This document shows, one piece after another, positions 36,565 to 45,316 of a stretch of DNA of 64,000 nt; position 1 is the first letter of the stretch; every line of letters starts with the position of its first letter. The position numbers and the translations under genes are program-made. Source of the stretch: JAHOYW01 sp963664605 (lineage in GTDB: Bacteria > Verrucomicrobiota > Lentisphaeria > Victivallales > Victivallaceae). Where the stretch lies: the NCBI GenBank assembly GCA_963664605.1, contig OY761536.1, forward strand, positions 3,348,001 to 3,412,000, given 5' to 3'. Under the pieces are notes generated by a model. It was given only the letters and a program-made list of their open reading frames with translations, did not search any database and was not told the origin of the DNA.

Positions 36565-37359
36565 TTATTTCCATCTTACAGCTGTATTATAAAAGTTAAT
36601 TTGTTTATCAGTGCCATTTACGAGGTAATAGTTTACATGGCCATCAAAAAATAAGATATTGCCGTTACCGCTGTGGGCAGCTTGATATGGAGTTCCACTC
36701 GGCGGTACAATATGTTGTGGATCTTTTGTTCCTCTACCATAGTCTCCGCCTATAGGATATTCCGATGGTTTTCCTATTTGAGCTGACTTGGTTTTATCCG
36801 GAGAGTACACCGTTTTTCCAAGATGTTTAAGATTCACACATGGAATGAGAGGAGAATAAGGATGCCAATACCCAAGAATGTAACGGTCCTGCCATCTTGA
36901 GCTGTATCCAAAAGTAAATGAATAAGATGTTTGTATTTCATCATTCCAGCGCATCCCCGGAGCCCTTATTCCTGCGTCATCCTCACACGACTTATCCCAT
37001 CCGGGACATACAAACATTCCCAGTCCGGAGGTGGTTTTGTAATTAACAACTTCACGCCCGATCATAGTGCCTAATATTTGAGAATAACTCAATATTGAAC
37101 CATTTTGCCAGTTAATTAATGGACCATAGCTGTCATATGTATCGGCATAATTAAAAAAAGCAATTCCTATCTGCTTCATATTGCTCATACACGCGCCCTT
37201 CTTGGCAGTTTCCCTGGCTTTACTGAGAGCTGGCAGCAACATCGAAGCAAGGATTGCTATGATAGCTATCACGACAAGGAGCTCAATGAGAGTAAAAATT
37301 CTTAATCTTTGCTGATTCATTATCGAACGACTTTCATTTTGACATTTACAGAGTTCCAT
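36565..37359 (-). CDS. DUF1559/H-X9-DG pseudopilin
   Basis: 264 aa. A strong AAAGGAGG six bases before the ATG at 37359 supports this start, giving a 21-residue leader before 'FTLIELLVVIAIIAILASMLLPAL'; an internal ATG at 37320 would give an 8-residue leader. The -1 residue is Ile, not Gly ('LRIFTLIE'). Further family marks are 'KKGACMSNMKQIGIAFFNYADTYDSYGP' and the C-terminal H-X9-DG (HSGNGNILFFDGHV). It is likely a minor pilin of a type II secretion-like apparatus. It heads the DUF4838 gene run, like the paralogue at 8131-8865 inside another glycosidase operon. Confidence 0.92.
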   Translation of the reverse strand: MELCKCQNESRSIMNQQRLRIFTLIELLVVIAIIAILASMLLPALSKARETAKKGACMSNMKQIGIAFFNYADTYDSYGPLINWQNGSILSYSQILGTMIGREVVNYKTTSGLGMFVCPGWDKSCEDDAGIRAPGMRWNDEIQTSYSFTFGYSSRWQDRYILGYWHPYSPLIPCVNLKHLGKTVYSPDKTKSAQIGKPSEYPIGGDYGRGTKDPQHIVPPSGTPYQAAHSGNGNILFFDGHVNYYLVNGTDKQINFYNTAVRWK

Positions 37360-37365
37360 TTTTTG

Positions 37366-37373
37366 CCTCCTTT
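37366..37373 (-). promoter_or_regulatory. Strong ribosome binding site of second pseudopilin
   Basis: AAAGGAGG, six bases before the ATG at 37359. It decides the start in favour of the longer leader and matches the strength and spacing seen for the first pseudopilin. Confidence 0.85.
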
Positions 37374-37523
37374 ATTAGACTGTTATTATTTATCACCTTA
37401 TGTAACTTTAATTTTTCACAACTGTACACATTCTTTTGTCCTGAATTCCATTTTATGACTCTGAAAAGTTTTTTAATATTATGCTTCCTCCTTTCTGGTT
37501 CCTTAAGATTTTAAATGACGCTC

Positions 37524-39704
37524 TTATATGATTTTAAATTCTAACGGCTTTAGTTTTATATATGTTTTATTTCCGTTTAGATGCAGAAAAAATTCATGTG
37601 TTCTACTGAAATCAATATTCATCATATAAACCTTCCTGTTGGATGGAAAATATGAATACGTTATATATTTGCACTGTTCCCCGGGAGCCGCTCCATCATC
37701 ACTGATAAATGCTGTTCCTTTATTATCTATAGCGATCTTTTTGTATACTTCTTCAATTATATTATTTGAATCTATTTCCGCTCCAGGCCCGCTATGGGCG
37801 CCCAAAGCGCCGGGATATTCCCAGGTATTCAGGAAATAAACTTTCCCTTTTCCATATTGGTTGCGGATCAACACAGGCATATACGTTTCATCATGTACAG
37901 CGATTATTTCAGCTTTACCGCTAATTTCAATATCGCCTATGTGAGTAAGAGCAGGCCCGAAATGCTTATGCCGGGGTAAATTTAAAACATTATTTTCGGC
38001 TGCCAGTATCCAGTATATCTGCTTCCCCCGTTTTTTTACTTTAACTCCACAAAGTTCGCTGAAATCTCCATTGTTAATCAACTCATCCTTTTGATAAGTT
38101 ATATAATTCCTGGTTTTATTTTTAGAAAGATGCGGTATACTGACAAAAAGCGTACCACCTCTATAAACGTATTCTTTAATTGTTTTGTACTGACTGTCAG
38201 AAGCACTGTTCCAACCGGTAAAAAGCAAAGCTTTATAATTTTCAATTAGAAACTCAGGCGTTAATCGTCCAGCAAAGCTCACTATATCCACCATGCCGTA
38301 AGGCGTTCCGGAGAAAAACGCGTTAACGTATTTCCCTAAAGTGTTATTCAGAGGGAAGAAAATATTTCTGAACATTTCCCATGATCTTTCCGGCATACCT
38401 TCATACCAGAACGGATTTTTTTCAGCGATTTTATAAGCCCCGGCAATCGCCATATTCGGTTGAAAACTCTGTGAACATAGATCCAGATCCCCTTTGATTG
38501 CCGCAATGTTTATTTCGGGCTGCCCTTCCGGAGTGCCTTCCTTTTTAACAAAGTCGTAAAAATCTGAAAGAGATTTTCTGTACTGACGGCAGATTTTCGA
38601 ATTATAGTTCAGCTTACGATAATGTTTTCTGGCTGACTTTACCAAATGCGCATAAGACGAAGGACAATTATTATGGAGGGAACCAAGATCGATTTTCGGG
38701 GTTTCGTGCATAGGAGTATCATCAACATGGTCAGTTTGCTGCCACCAGTTTCCACTTTCCAATACTGTAATTTTTGAACCACTCATATAGCTTAGCAGAA
38801 ATGCGGCATCAAGCATTTTAAATTTGTACTTAGATTTATAAGGTAAAAATGAGTAATGTTCATGAGCCAGATAATTACCCCACAAAGGCAGCTTAAACTG
38901 TTTATAGATACCTCTGCATAACGCGGAACCGAAATTGATATTATTGAAGGCAAAACTTTCCACATGAGGAATGACATTGCAGCCTGCGGAAGCTATTTCA
39001 AAGTCAAGATGAAATGAAGCGGAAGTTATGAAAAACTGCTTCCAGCCTTTTGATTCTTTTCCTTTGATAAATGTCCTGACGGATTCTTTGAAATTTTCAG
39101 CTACATCTTCAAGGCTGTAATTATCTTTTATTTCTATTTTCTTTTCTCTAAGTTCAGACTCTTCAACCCCATCTATATCAAAAGAAAATTTTTCCCCCAT
39201 GTTATAACCTAAAAAGTTATCCATGCCGGATATTTTCTCAACCCACTGAGGTTCTGCTTCAGAATATATCGAATACGAATAAAGCCCATACTCCCGGGCT
39301 TGGTTGACAAACTTATAAAAACCAGCTCCAAAGCGCTCTTTATGTTTTTCTATTACCGGCCAGTCTTCAGGCGTTAAATACTTTTTCCCTTCCCAGTCAG
39401 GTTCAGGAACTTTAAAGCCTAATTCTTCAATATCCATCCAGGCTGCCCTTGCCTTCAGGCATATCCCGGTGATACCGCCGTCCCAGATGACAGCCAAATT
39501 CCCTTGGTTGTCATCTAATACCTTCTTTAAGTACCATTCTACTGAATGATCTTCCGAAACCCAGCTCGTATAGAACATCCCGGTATGCTGGAATATATAA
39601 TCAGCTCTGTCTAAATAGATGGGCGAACCAATAAACATGCCGCATTTGGGAAGAGAAATATTTTCCGTTCTGGTATCCGGATATTTTGAATGCCCTTTAT
39701 TCAT
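37524..39704 (-). CDS. TIM-barrel enzyme with GATase-like domain (beta-galactosidase trimerisation-like), unassigned
   Basis: 726 aa, no signal peptide. The first ~400 residues look like a (beta/alpha)8 barrel ('LAVIWDGGITGICLKARAAWMDIEELGF', 'YGLYSYSIYSEAEPQWVEKI', 'LDFEIASAGCNVIPHVESFAFNNINFG', 'ITVLESGNWWQQTDH'). Residues about 470-600 have the flavodoxin-like pattern 'LIENYKALLFTGWNSASDSQYKTIKEYVYRGGTLFVSIPH', as in GH42 trimerisation/glutamine-amidotransferase-like domains. Glu in 'YSEAEPQW' and 'LESGNW' are candidate catalytic acids. I do not recognise a defined GH family. It starts one base after the LacI gene stop, so it is certainly co-transcribed with it. Confidence 0.7.
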   Translation of the reverse strand: MNKGHSKYPDTRTENISLPKCGMFIGSPIYLDRADYIFQHTGMFYTSWVSEDHSVEWYLKKVLDDNQGNLAVIWDGGITGICLKARAAWMDIEELGFKVPEPDWEGKKYLTPEDWPVIEKHKERFGAGFYKFVNQAREYGLYSYSIYSEAEPQWVEKISGMDNFLGYNMGEKFSFDIDGVEESELREKKIEIKDNYSLEDVAENFKESVRTFIKGKESKGWKQFFITSASFHLDFEIASAGCNVIPHVESFAFNNINFGSALCRGIYKQFKLPLWGNYLAHEHYSFLPYKSKYKFKMLDAAFLLSYMSGSKITVLESGNWWQQTDHVDDTPMHETPKIDLGSLHNNCPSSYAHLVKSARKHYRKLNYNSKICRQYRKSLSDFYDFVKKEGTPEGQPEINIAAIKGDLDLCSQSFQPNMAIAGAYKIAEKNPFWYEGMPERSWEMFRNIFFPLNNTLGKYVNAFFSGTPYGMVDIVSFAGRLTPEFLIENYKALLFTGWNSASDSQYKTIKEYVYRGGTLFVSIPHLSKNKTRNYITYQKDELINNGDFSELCGVKVKKRGKQIYWILAAENNVLNLPRHKHFGPALTHIGDIEISGKAEIIAVHDETYMPVLIRNQYGKGKVYFLNTWEYPGALGAHSGPGAEIDSNNIIEEVYKKIAIDNKGTAFISDDGAAPGEQCKYITYSYFPSNRKVYMMNIDFSRTHEFFLHLNGNKTYIKLKPLEFKII

Positions 39705-39705
39705 T

Positions 39706-40692
39706 TTAAATTGAGTCCCTTATCAAAAGTTTTGGTTCAATTGAAACCTTACGGGGAGCTGCTTTTACATTTTTGATTCGTCTGAAAAGCAGTTCCACCA
39801 ATCTGTCAACAGCTTCATCAACAGACACCTTGAACGTTGTCAATGAAGGATATGAGAATTTAGCTTCGTCTGTTCCGTCGAAACCGACAAATTTCATATC
39901 TTCCGGCACTTTCACTCCGCTTCTGATTGCTTCTGCCATAGCGCTTATTGCCATCATATCATTATTACATAATATTACGTCAGGCCGTTTTTTGAGCAGC
40001 AGAAGTTCCTGCATTGCTTCGTGTGCCATTTTACGCGAAGATGCAATCTTAATATATTCCGGGCATAAGCTTATGCCTTCGTCTCTTAAAATCTCCAATA
40101 TCCTAACAGTCCTGCCCCGTTCCAGAGTTGGCGTCAGAATAGAGAATTTTTCACAACCTTTTTCCTGCAATATATTAACAAGCCGTCGATAACCATTTGT
40201 AACGCTGTCAGTATTACATACGGAATCGAATTCTTTTGGGGCGTTTTGCCAAAAGACAACCGGAACAGGACAATCCTTGAAATGAACCCCTTCAAGTTCT
40301 CCGGTTATTATCCCGTCCACTCCATGCGCGATGAATGTCTTAAGCGCTTTATTGATACCTTTAACATCATCAATATCACTCCAAAAAACGAAAAAAGCAG
40401 TACATCCCCTGTCTGTTAAACGCTTTTGGATCCTTAAAGCAATATTACCATGAAAACTATTTCCAGGGTCTGGAAGCATTACACCTATTATATTAGTTTT
40501 TCTGCTCCGCAAGGCCTTAGCGGAACGATTAGGGACATAACCAAGCTTTTTGACGGCAACGTCTATCTGCTTCCTGGTTTCTGGAGATACCCGGAACGCC
40601 CTGCTTTCATTCAATGCGTCGCCTACTGTCGTTTTCGATATCCCGCATTCTTTAGCTATTTCAACAATTGTGACTCTTTTTCTTAAATCCAT
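39706..40692 (-). CDS. LacI-family transcriptional regulator
   Basis: 328 aa from the ATG at 40692; the ATG at 40704 is also in frame, but the AGGA motif that could serve as its Shine-Dalgarno overlaps that codon. Classical LacI helix-turn-helix 'VTIVEIAKECGISKTTVGDALNESRAFRVSPETRKQIDVAVKKLGYVPNRSAKAL' and the periplasmic-binding-like sensor ('IIGVMLPDPGNSFHG', 'VDGIITGELEG', 'PDVILCNNDMMAISAMAEAIRSG', 'KFVGFDGTD'). Two identical palindromes TCGGAACGTTCCGA upstream are the likely operators, so it autoregulates and probably controls the downstream saccharolytic genes. The ligand is presumably a sugar released by those enzymes. Confidence 0.93.
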   Translation of the reverse strand: MDLRKRVTIVEIAKECGISKTTVGDALNESRAFRVSPETRKQIDVAVKKLGYVPNRSAKALRSRKTNIIGVMLPDPGNSFHGNIALRIQKRLTDRGCTAFFVFWSDIDDVKGINKALKTFIAHGVDGIITGELEGVHFKDCPVPVVFWQNAPKEFDSVCNTDSVTNGYRRLVNILQEKGCEKFSILTPTLERGRTVRILEILRDEGISLCPEYIKIASSRKMAHEAMQELLLLKKRPDVILCNNDMMAISAMAEAIRSGVKVPEDMKFVGFDGTDEAKFSYPSLTTFKVSVDEAVDRLVELLFRRIKNVKAAPRKVSIEPKLLIRDSI

Positions 40693-40727
40693 CTGACATA
40701 ACATCCTGATTTTAACACATATAATTA

Positions 40728-40741
40728 TCGGAACGTTCCGA
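40728..40741. promoter_or_regulatory. LacI-type operator, downstream copy
   Basis: Perfect 14-bp palindrome TCGGAACGTTCCGA with the central CG typical of LacI-family sites. It lies about 40-50 bases after the predicted transcription start, centred 67 bp from the upstream copy. It could act as a roadblock or looping partner. Confidence 0.85.
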
Positions 40742-40786
40742 ATCTATTGATAATCCATCGTCTTTTCTATACGAGGGGTATAATCT

Positions 40787-40815
40787 ATTATAATTCGGAA
40801 CGTTCCGATAGTCAA
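40787..40815 (-). promoter_or_regulatory. Promoter of LacI regulator and downstream genes
   Basis: On the minus strand TTGACT (40815-40810), a 17-bp spacer and TATAAT (40792-40787). The spacer is almost completely filled by the operator TCGGAACGTTCCGA. The predicted start is near 40780, giving an ~88-nt leader that contains the second operator. Confidence 0.85.
40795..40808. promoter_or_regulatory. LacI-type operator, spacer copy
   Basis: Perfect 14-bp palindrome TCGGAACGTTCCGA between the -35 and -10 elements; occupancy would exclude RNA polymerase. Confidence 0.88.
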
Positions 40816-41008
40816 GCCCCAAATATAAAAAAATAATCAAAAAAGCCAGTATAAGCATAAAATTATCAGATTAACGCCGTGTGCAAGTTTTTTATTAATT
40901 TTTAATGAGTTTGGCTGAAAATTTAATGGATGCACTATCGTTTGACCGTCAAATATATTAATATGCCGATAAAAAACATCTTTGTCTTTGCTTTTACGGC
41001 TATTTCTC

Positions 41009-41037
41009 TTGATAATCACAGAGCCGGGTAATACATT
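41009..41037 (+). promoter_or_regulatory. Tentative promoter of the PP2C operon
   Basis: TTGATA (41009-41014), a 17-bp spacer and TACATT (41032-41037). The -10 matches only four of six consensus bases. A GAGGG motif lies a few bases before the ATG at 41073. Confidence 0.35.
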
Positions 41038-41072
41038 AGAGGTATATGAATATGTTATTTTATGAGGGTTGA

Positions 41073-43211
41073 ATGTCTAAAAAAATAAGCATAAAAGCCA
41101 AAATATTAGTTGTAATGCTGCTGTTGACAGTCATTACTTTCGGACTGGCTGCTATTTTCACTCTGGATAATATCTCACGCCTGGGAAAATTTACGCTGAA
41201 ATCATGTGATGAGCTTGGAGATAAAACCCTGGATAACAGCAGAACTGCCTTGCTGAACCATGCCCGGGAGGAATTGCTGTCTCTGGTAGTCGGGCAGGCT
41301 GCTATAGCGAATGTTCAATTAGACCGTCTGGAAGATGAATTAAACATGCTGGCAAGCTTATCAGGACGTTATTTACTCGAAGACGAAAAATCCTTTAAAG
41401 AAAGTAATGAACAGCGTTTCCTGACAACAGAAAAGCCATCCGTACTGCTGAGTAAATCACGGGTTATCAACTATCCCGGAAATTATAAAAAAAGCCCTCT
41501 GGATATGAAACGCATGGGCCGGCTCCATCCGCTATTGAAATTTATATACGGCAACCAGCGCAATCTTGACCTTGTATATGTCTGTACTTCCAACGGATAT
41601 TATATCAGCTATCCGTGGACAGAACAGAAAGAAAAATATTCTCCCTATAAACGGCAATGGTACAAGGCGGCAGTTAAAGAACCGGACAAAACAGTATGGA
41701 CCGGGCCTTACATCTCCGCTAATGATAATAAAATAATTATAACCTGCTCAAAGGCGGTCAGAAACTCCGAAGGTGAAATTATTGCGGTTTGCGGTTCAGA
41801 TATAACTATTAAGCATATCATAAACAGCTTTATAAGCATGAAATCCATTCTTAAAGCGCGGGCATTTTTGATTGACCAGAACGGAAATGTCCTGGCACGG
41901 CACAAAATGCAGCGCGGCGGAATGCAATGGTATGAAAACCTTAAAAAAGAAAATCTGCTTAAAAATAAAAATAAAAGTTTCCAGAGAATGGCCGCTAAAA
42001 TGGTTACAGGGGGAGAAGGGGTCGAAAAAATAAATCTTCCCGGGGAACCTGAATTGTATGTGGCATATGCTCCTATCTTCAGAACTGGCTGGAGTATCGG
42101 AGTGGCCGTAAAATCAGAAATATTAACTTCCCCGGTAAGGAAAGTGGAAAGGGTGATGGAACGCAGAATCCAGGTTCACAGATCCCATATAAGGAACTAC
42201 TTCAATAAGAATCTGAACTTTTATCTGATTACCGGTCTGCTTGTCTCAGGACTGGTTATAGCATGGAGCTTTTTCTTTTCCCAAAAAATTACCGAGCCGA
42301 TATTAATGCTGCAGGAAAAAGCTTTCAATATCATGGGAGGCAATTTTAACAGCGGCATCCATTTGAATACCGGTGACGAACTTGAACGTCTTGACAAAAC
42401 TTTTGACAAAATGTCCACAGAAATATCCAGTCATATACAGCATGTCAGCAACACAGTAAGGGAACGTGAAAAAATAGAACAGGAATTTAAGATTGCCTCA
42501 AATATCCAGAAATTAATGCTGCCGTCAAAGTTCAACTCGCTGCCGGAAGTCGCGATAGAGTCTTATTTGAAACCGGCACATGAGGTAAGCGGCGATTTCT
42601 ATAATTATTTTATGCTCAATGATAGAAAATTGTTTTTCTGTATAGGCAAAGTTACAGGCAAAGGGGTTCCGGCAGCAATGTTAATGTCACAGGCAATGAC
42701 CCTGCTAAGCCACCTTGGTTCTATGGAAATCGCACCCGAGGAATTACTGCTGATCGTAAATAATGCACTAGTCATAAACAATAAAACAGATATGTCTGTC
42801 ACCGCATTTTGTGCTTATCTGGATATAAAAAGCGGAAAACTGATATTCAGCAACGCTGAAGAAGTTCCGGCAGCCTGCATTCATGAAGGCAATGTTCTCA
42901 GTACCGAAACGGAAAAATCCCTGGCCCTGGGTATTCATCCAATAAAAAAAGGCGTATTTAAACAAAAGAGCTTCAAACTGAACAGCGGCGACATCCTGCT
43001 TTTTACAACAAACGGTATTGATAAAGCGGAAAATGAACGTGGCGAGATATTCGGAGAAAAATATCTACTAAGCACTTTAAAGGACTTCAATTCTGAAAAA
43101 TCTACCATAATCTCATTCACTTTGGAACAGTTGAAAGAATTTTACGGGACTAAGATATCGCAGAGAGATGTTGCCTTGTTGTCAATAGAATACAAAGGCG
43201 GTGAGTCATGA
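41073..43211 (+). CDS. Cache-HAMP sensor with degenerate PP2C/SpoIIE-type domain (probable pseudophosphatase)
   Basis: 712 aa. TM helix about 8-30, extracellular dCache-like sensor (about 35-375, 'VYVCTSNGYYISYPW', 'AYAPIFRTGWSIGVAV'), TM helix about 380-403, HAMP (about 405-460), then a SpoIIE/RsbU-type PP2C domain (about 480-712). The family's metal-binding acids are largely lost: GGDFYD is SGDFYN (Asp508 kept, Asn511), GDVSGKG is GKVTGKG (Lys526), TDG is TNG (Asn647), and the final DD is RD (Arg698). The substrate-side GHPPP is replaced by 'EEVPA'. The fold is intact, so it is likely a non-catalytic partner. It overlaps the active paralogue by 4 bp. Confidence 0.92.
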   Translation: MSKKISIKAKILVVMLLLTVITFGLAAIFTLDNISRLGKFTLKSCDELGDKTLDNSRTALLNHAREELLSLVVGQAAIANVQLDRLEDELNMLASLSGRYLLEDEKSFKESNEQRFLTTEKPSVLLSKSRVINYPGNYKKSPLDMKRMGRLHPLLKFIYGNQRNLDLVYVCTSNGYYISYPWTEQKEKYSPYKRQWYKAAVKEPDKTVWTGPYISANDNKIIITCSKAVRNSEGEIIAVCGSDITIKHIINSFISMKSILKARAFLIDQNGNVLARHKMQRGGMQWYENLKKENLLKNKNKSFQRMAAKMVTGGEGVEKINLPGEPELYVAYAPIFRTGWSIGVAVKSEILTSPVRKVERVMERRIQVHRSHIRNYFNKNLNFYLITGLLVSGLVIAWSFFFSQKITEPILMLQEKAFNIMGGNFNSGIHLNTGDELERLDKTFDKMSTEISSHIQHVSNTVREREKIEQEFKIASNIQKLMLPSKFNSLPEVAIESYLKPAHEVSGDFYNYFMLNDRKLFFCIGKVTGKGVPAAMLMSQAMTLLSHLGSMEIAPEELLLIVNNALVINNKTDMSVTAFCAYLDIKSGKLIFSNAEEVPAACIHEGNVLSTETEKSLALGIHPIKKGVFKQKSFKLNSGDILLFTTNGIDKAENERGEIFGEKYLLSTLKDFNSEKSTIISFTLEQLKEFYGTKISQRDVALLSIEYKGGES

Positions 43212-45316
43212 AAAAAATATCTTTAAAAAACAGGATATTATTATATTTTCTTATCGTACCTCTCGCTACTTTTGTAACGGCTGGAATTCTCACTATTATT
43301 GATATGTATGAACTGGAACGTTTCGCTGAAAGAACTGGTTCTAATATCACAAATGAAGCAAACCGGGAAGGAAGTTACGCCTTACAGCGAGCGGTTCGTA
43401 ATGAATTAAAAATGCTTGCGGAAGGACAGGCTAAGATCTGTGAAATGCAATTAAAAAGAGCTCTTGTCGTGGTTAATGACATGGTTAGCCTGTACAAAAA
43501 TATTTATGCCGGCGATTATACGGTTGAAGACAAAGGATTCCTGTCTAACTGGAAACACAACGGAAATATAAATGACAGTTCCATTCACTTCAAATATACG
43601 GATAATATCAGTAAAAATCAAATAGAACGTGATTTAGCAAAAATAACTATGATGCGCAATGCTTTTGAATATTCATGCGCCTATGATGATTACTATATCG
43701 GAATGGGAATCGCTTTGCCCAACGGTTTATTTTTCAAGCATGACTGGTTCCCAACTCCACTAAACTACGATGTAAGAAAAACTAAATGGTTTAAAAACGC
43801 AATCGCGGCGAAAGGGAAACTTACATGGCTTGACCCGGCTGTATCCGAAACCAGCAATAAACTGATTTTGACTTTTTCCCGCGCAATAGTTATAAATGGT
43901 AAAGTCGAAGCAGTTATCGTGATAGACTCACTTCCACAAACTATCTCCAACGCCTTTGTTATAACCCGCGGCACCAATAGTTTTTCCTTTTTAGTCGCTC
44001 CATCGGCTAAAGTCGTCGCCAAAGAGGATATCTTTACTAAAAAACTCATCTGGCGCTTATCACCTGCTGAAAAAGCAGAGTTTCAAAATACGGTTATGAA
44101 AAAAATTAAGACCGGCAGAAAAACAGCTTTTACAACTACATTTTTCGGTAAACGCCTGAATGTGGCATTTTGTCCTGTGTTGCCAGGAGGCTGGGGCGTT
44201 GGCGTAGCCACTTTCAAGAAAAACATTTACGCATCCATCAATAAAGCTATCGGAGGGACCAGAGAACAAAACCAAGACTATATTTTATCCATACAGGAAC
44301 ACATCAATAAACGGATATTTATATATCTTATCCTAAATCTGGCGGCTCTGATGGCTGTTATGCTCCTTGCGGTGTTCACTGCCAGACACCTTGGGAAACC
44401 GATCATCAAGCTGGAAGCCGGAGTTGAAGAACTCGGAAAAAGAAGACTAAATGAAAAAATTAATATCAACAGCAACGACGAATTTCAGGAATTGGCCGAA
44501 ACATTTAATGCCATGGGCTCAGAGTTGAGCAACCAGATCAATAATCTCAGAGAAAATATAACTCATCAGGAACGGGCAAAAAATGAATTATTTATTGCTG
44601 CGGACATCCAACAGGCAATGCTGCCGGACGTATCCATGCCGTTCCCTGAACATGATGAGTTTGAAATATATGCCGAAATGCATCCGGCAAAAGAGGTGGG
44701 CGGAGATTTCTACGACTTCTTCTTTGTTGATGAAAAACATTTATTCTTTACTATAGGAGATATTTCGGGCAAAGGGCTTTCCGCAGCCCTGTTCATGATG
44801 CGTTCATTAACTTTGTTACGACATGAAGCCAAAGATGGACTACCGCCAAATGAAATCTTATTGAACGCAGGCAACGAACTGGAACACAATAACGAGCCAT
44901 GCATGTTCTTTACCGGGACCTGCGGCCTGTTAAATATAAGTACCGGAGAAGTAGTGTTAAGCAACGGCGGGCATCCCCCGCCATATCTCCGTCATGAAGA
45001 TAATTTCAAAGCTGTTGAAACCAAAAACGGCATGATAGTCGGAGCCTTGACGCTTTCTGAAAAAGATTTCGGCATTACCAGGCTGAAACTGGAAAAAGAT
45101 GATGTACTGTTTTTCTATACCGACGGCGTAACCGAAGCATTCAATGCAAAAGGCGAAGAATATACGTCAAAGCGCCTGCAGGCAGCATTGAAGAAGCTTA
45201 ATGAAGCCAGCCCCCGAGAAATACTCCAGGGGATATCTGAATCCATAAATGACTTTACAGGTGACGCGCCGCAGTCTGACGATATAACCATGATGACAAT
45301 TAAATATTATGGATAA
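43208..45316 (+). CDS. Cache-HAMP-PP2C (RsbU/SpoIIE-type) serine phosphatase
   Basis: 702 aa with the same layout as its neighbour: TM about 8-28, dCache-like sensor (to about 350), TM about 373-393, HAMP about 395-450, PP2C domain about 475-702. All metal ligands are present: Asp500 and Asp503 in GGDFYD, Asp518 in GDISGKG, Asp639 in TDG and Asp691/Asp692 in SDDIT; 'NGGHPPP' is also intact. The family dephosphorylates STAS-domain anti-anti-sigma factors in partner-switching pathways. No STAS or RsbW-type gene is in this window, so the target is elsewhere. A 4-bp ATGA overlap couples it to the degenerate paralogue, with GGTGAG as ribosome site. Confidence 0.94.
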   Translation: MKKISLKNRILLYFLIVPLATFVTAGILTIIDMYELERFAERTGSNITNEANREGSYALQRAVRNELKMLAEGQAKICEMQLKRALVVVNDMVSLYKNIYAGDYTVEDKGFLSNWKHNGNINDSSIHFKYTDNISKNQIERDLAKITMMRNAFEYSCAYDDYYIGMGIALPNGLFFKHDWFPTPLNYDVRKTKWFKNAIAAKGKLTWLDPAVSETSNKLILTFSRAIVINGKVEAVIVIDSLPQTISNAFVITRGTNSFSFLVAPSAKVVAKEDIFTKKLIWRLSPAEKAEFQNTVMKKIKTGRKTAFTTTFFGKRLNVAFCPVLPGGWGVGVATFKKNIYASINKAIGGTREQNQDYILSIQEHINKRIFIYLILNLAALMAVMLLAVFTARHLGKPIIKLEAGVEELGKRRLNEKININSNDEFQELAETFNAMGSELSNQINNLRENITHQERAKNELFIAADIQQAMLPDVSMPFPEHDEFEIYAEMHPAKEVGGDFYDFFFVDEKHLFFTIGDISGKGLSAALFMMRSLTLLRHEAKDGLPPNEILLNAGNELEHNNEPCMFFTGTCGLLNISTGEVVLSNGGHPPPYLRHEDNFKAVETKNGMIVGALTLSEKDFGITRLKLEKDDVLFFYTDGVTEAFNAKGEEYTSKRLQAALKKLNEASPREILQGISESINDFTGDAPQSDDITMMTIKYYG

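Larger units (their letters stand above)
40705..41072. other. 368-bp divergent intergenic region (LacI gene / PP2C operon)
   Basis: It holds the LacI promoter and two operators (40728-40815) and a tentative promoter for the plus-strand PP2C operon (41009-41037). There is also a small perfect palindrome TTTGAC-C-GTCAAA at 40941-40953 of unknown role. The stretch 40816-40940 is A/T-rich with no ORF, RNA gene or strong hairpin that I can support. Confidence 0.6.

Noticed and set aside
37394..37500. A strong AAAGGAGG near 37490 on the minus strand followed by an open frame starting with ATT (reading I-K-K-L-F-R...) and ending just inside the pseudopilin gene.
   Set aside because: There is no ATG, GTG or TTG at a proper distance, and the peptide resembles nothing known. 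It may be a decayed leader peptide, but it cannot be supported as a gene.
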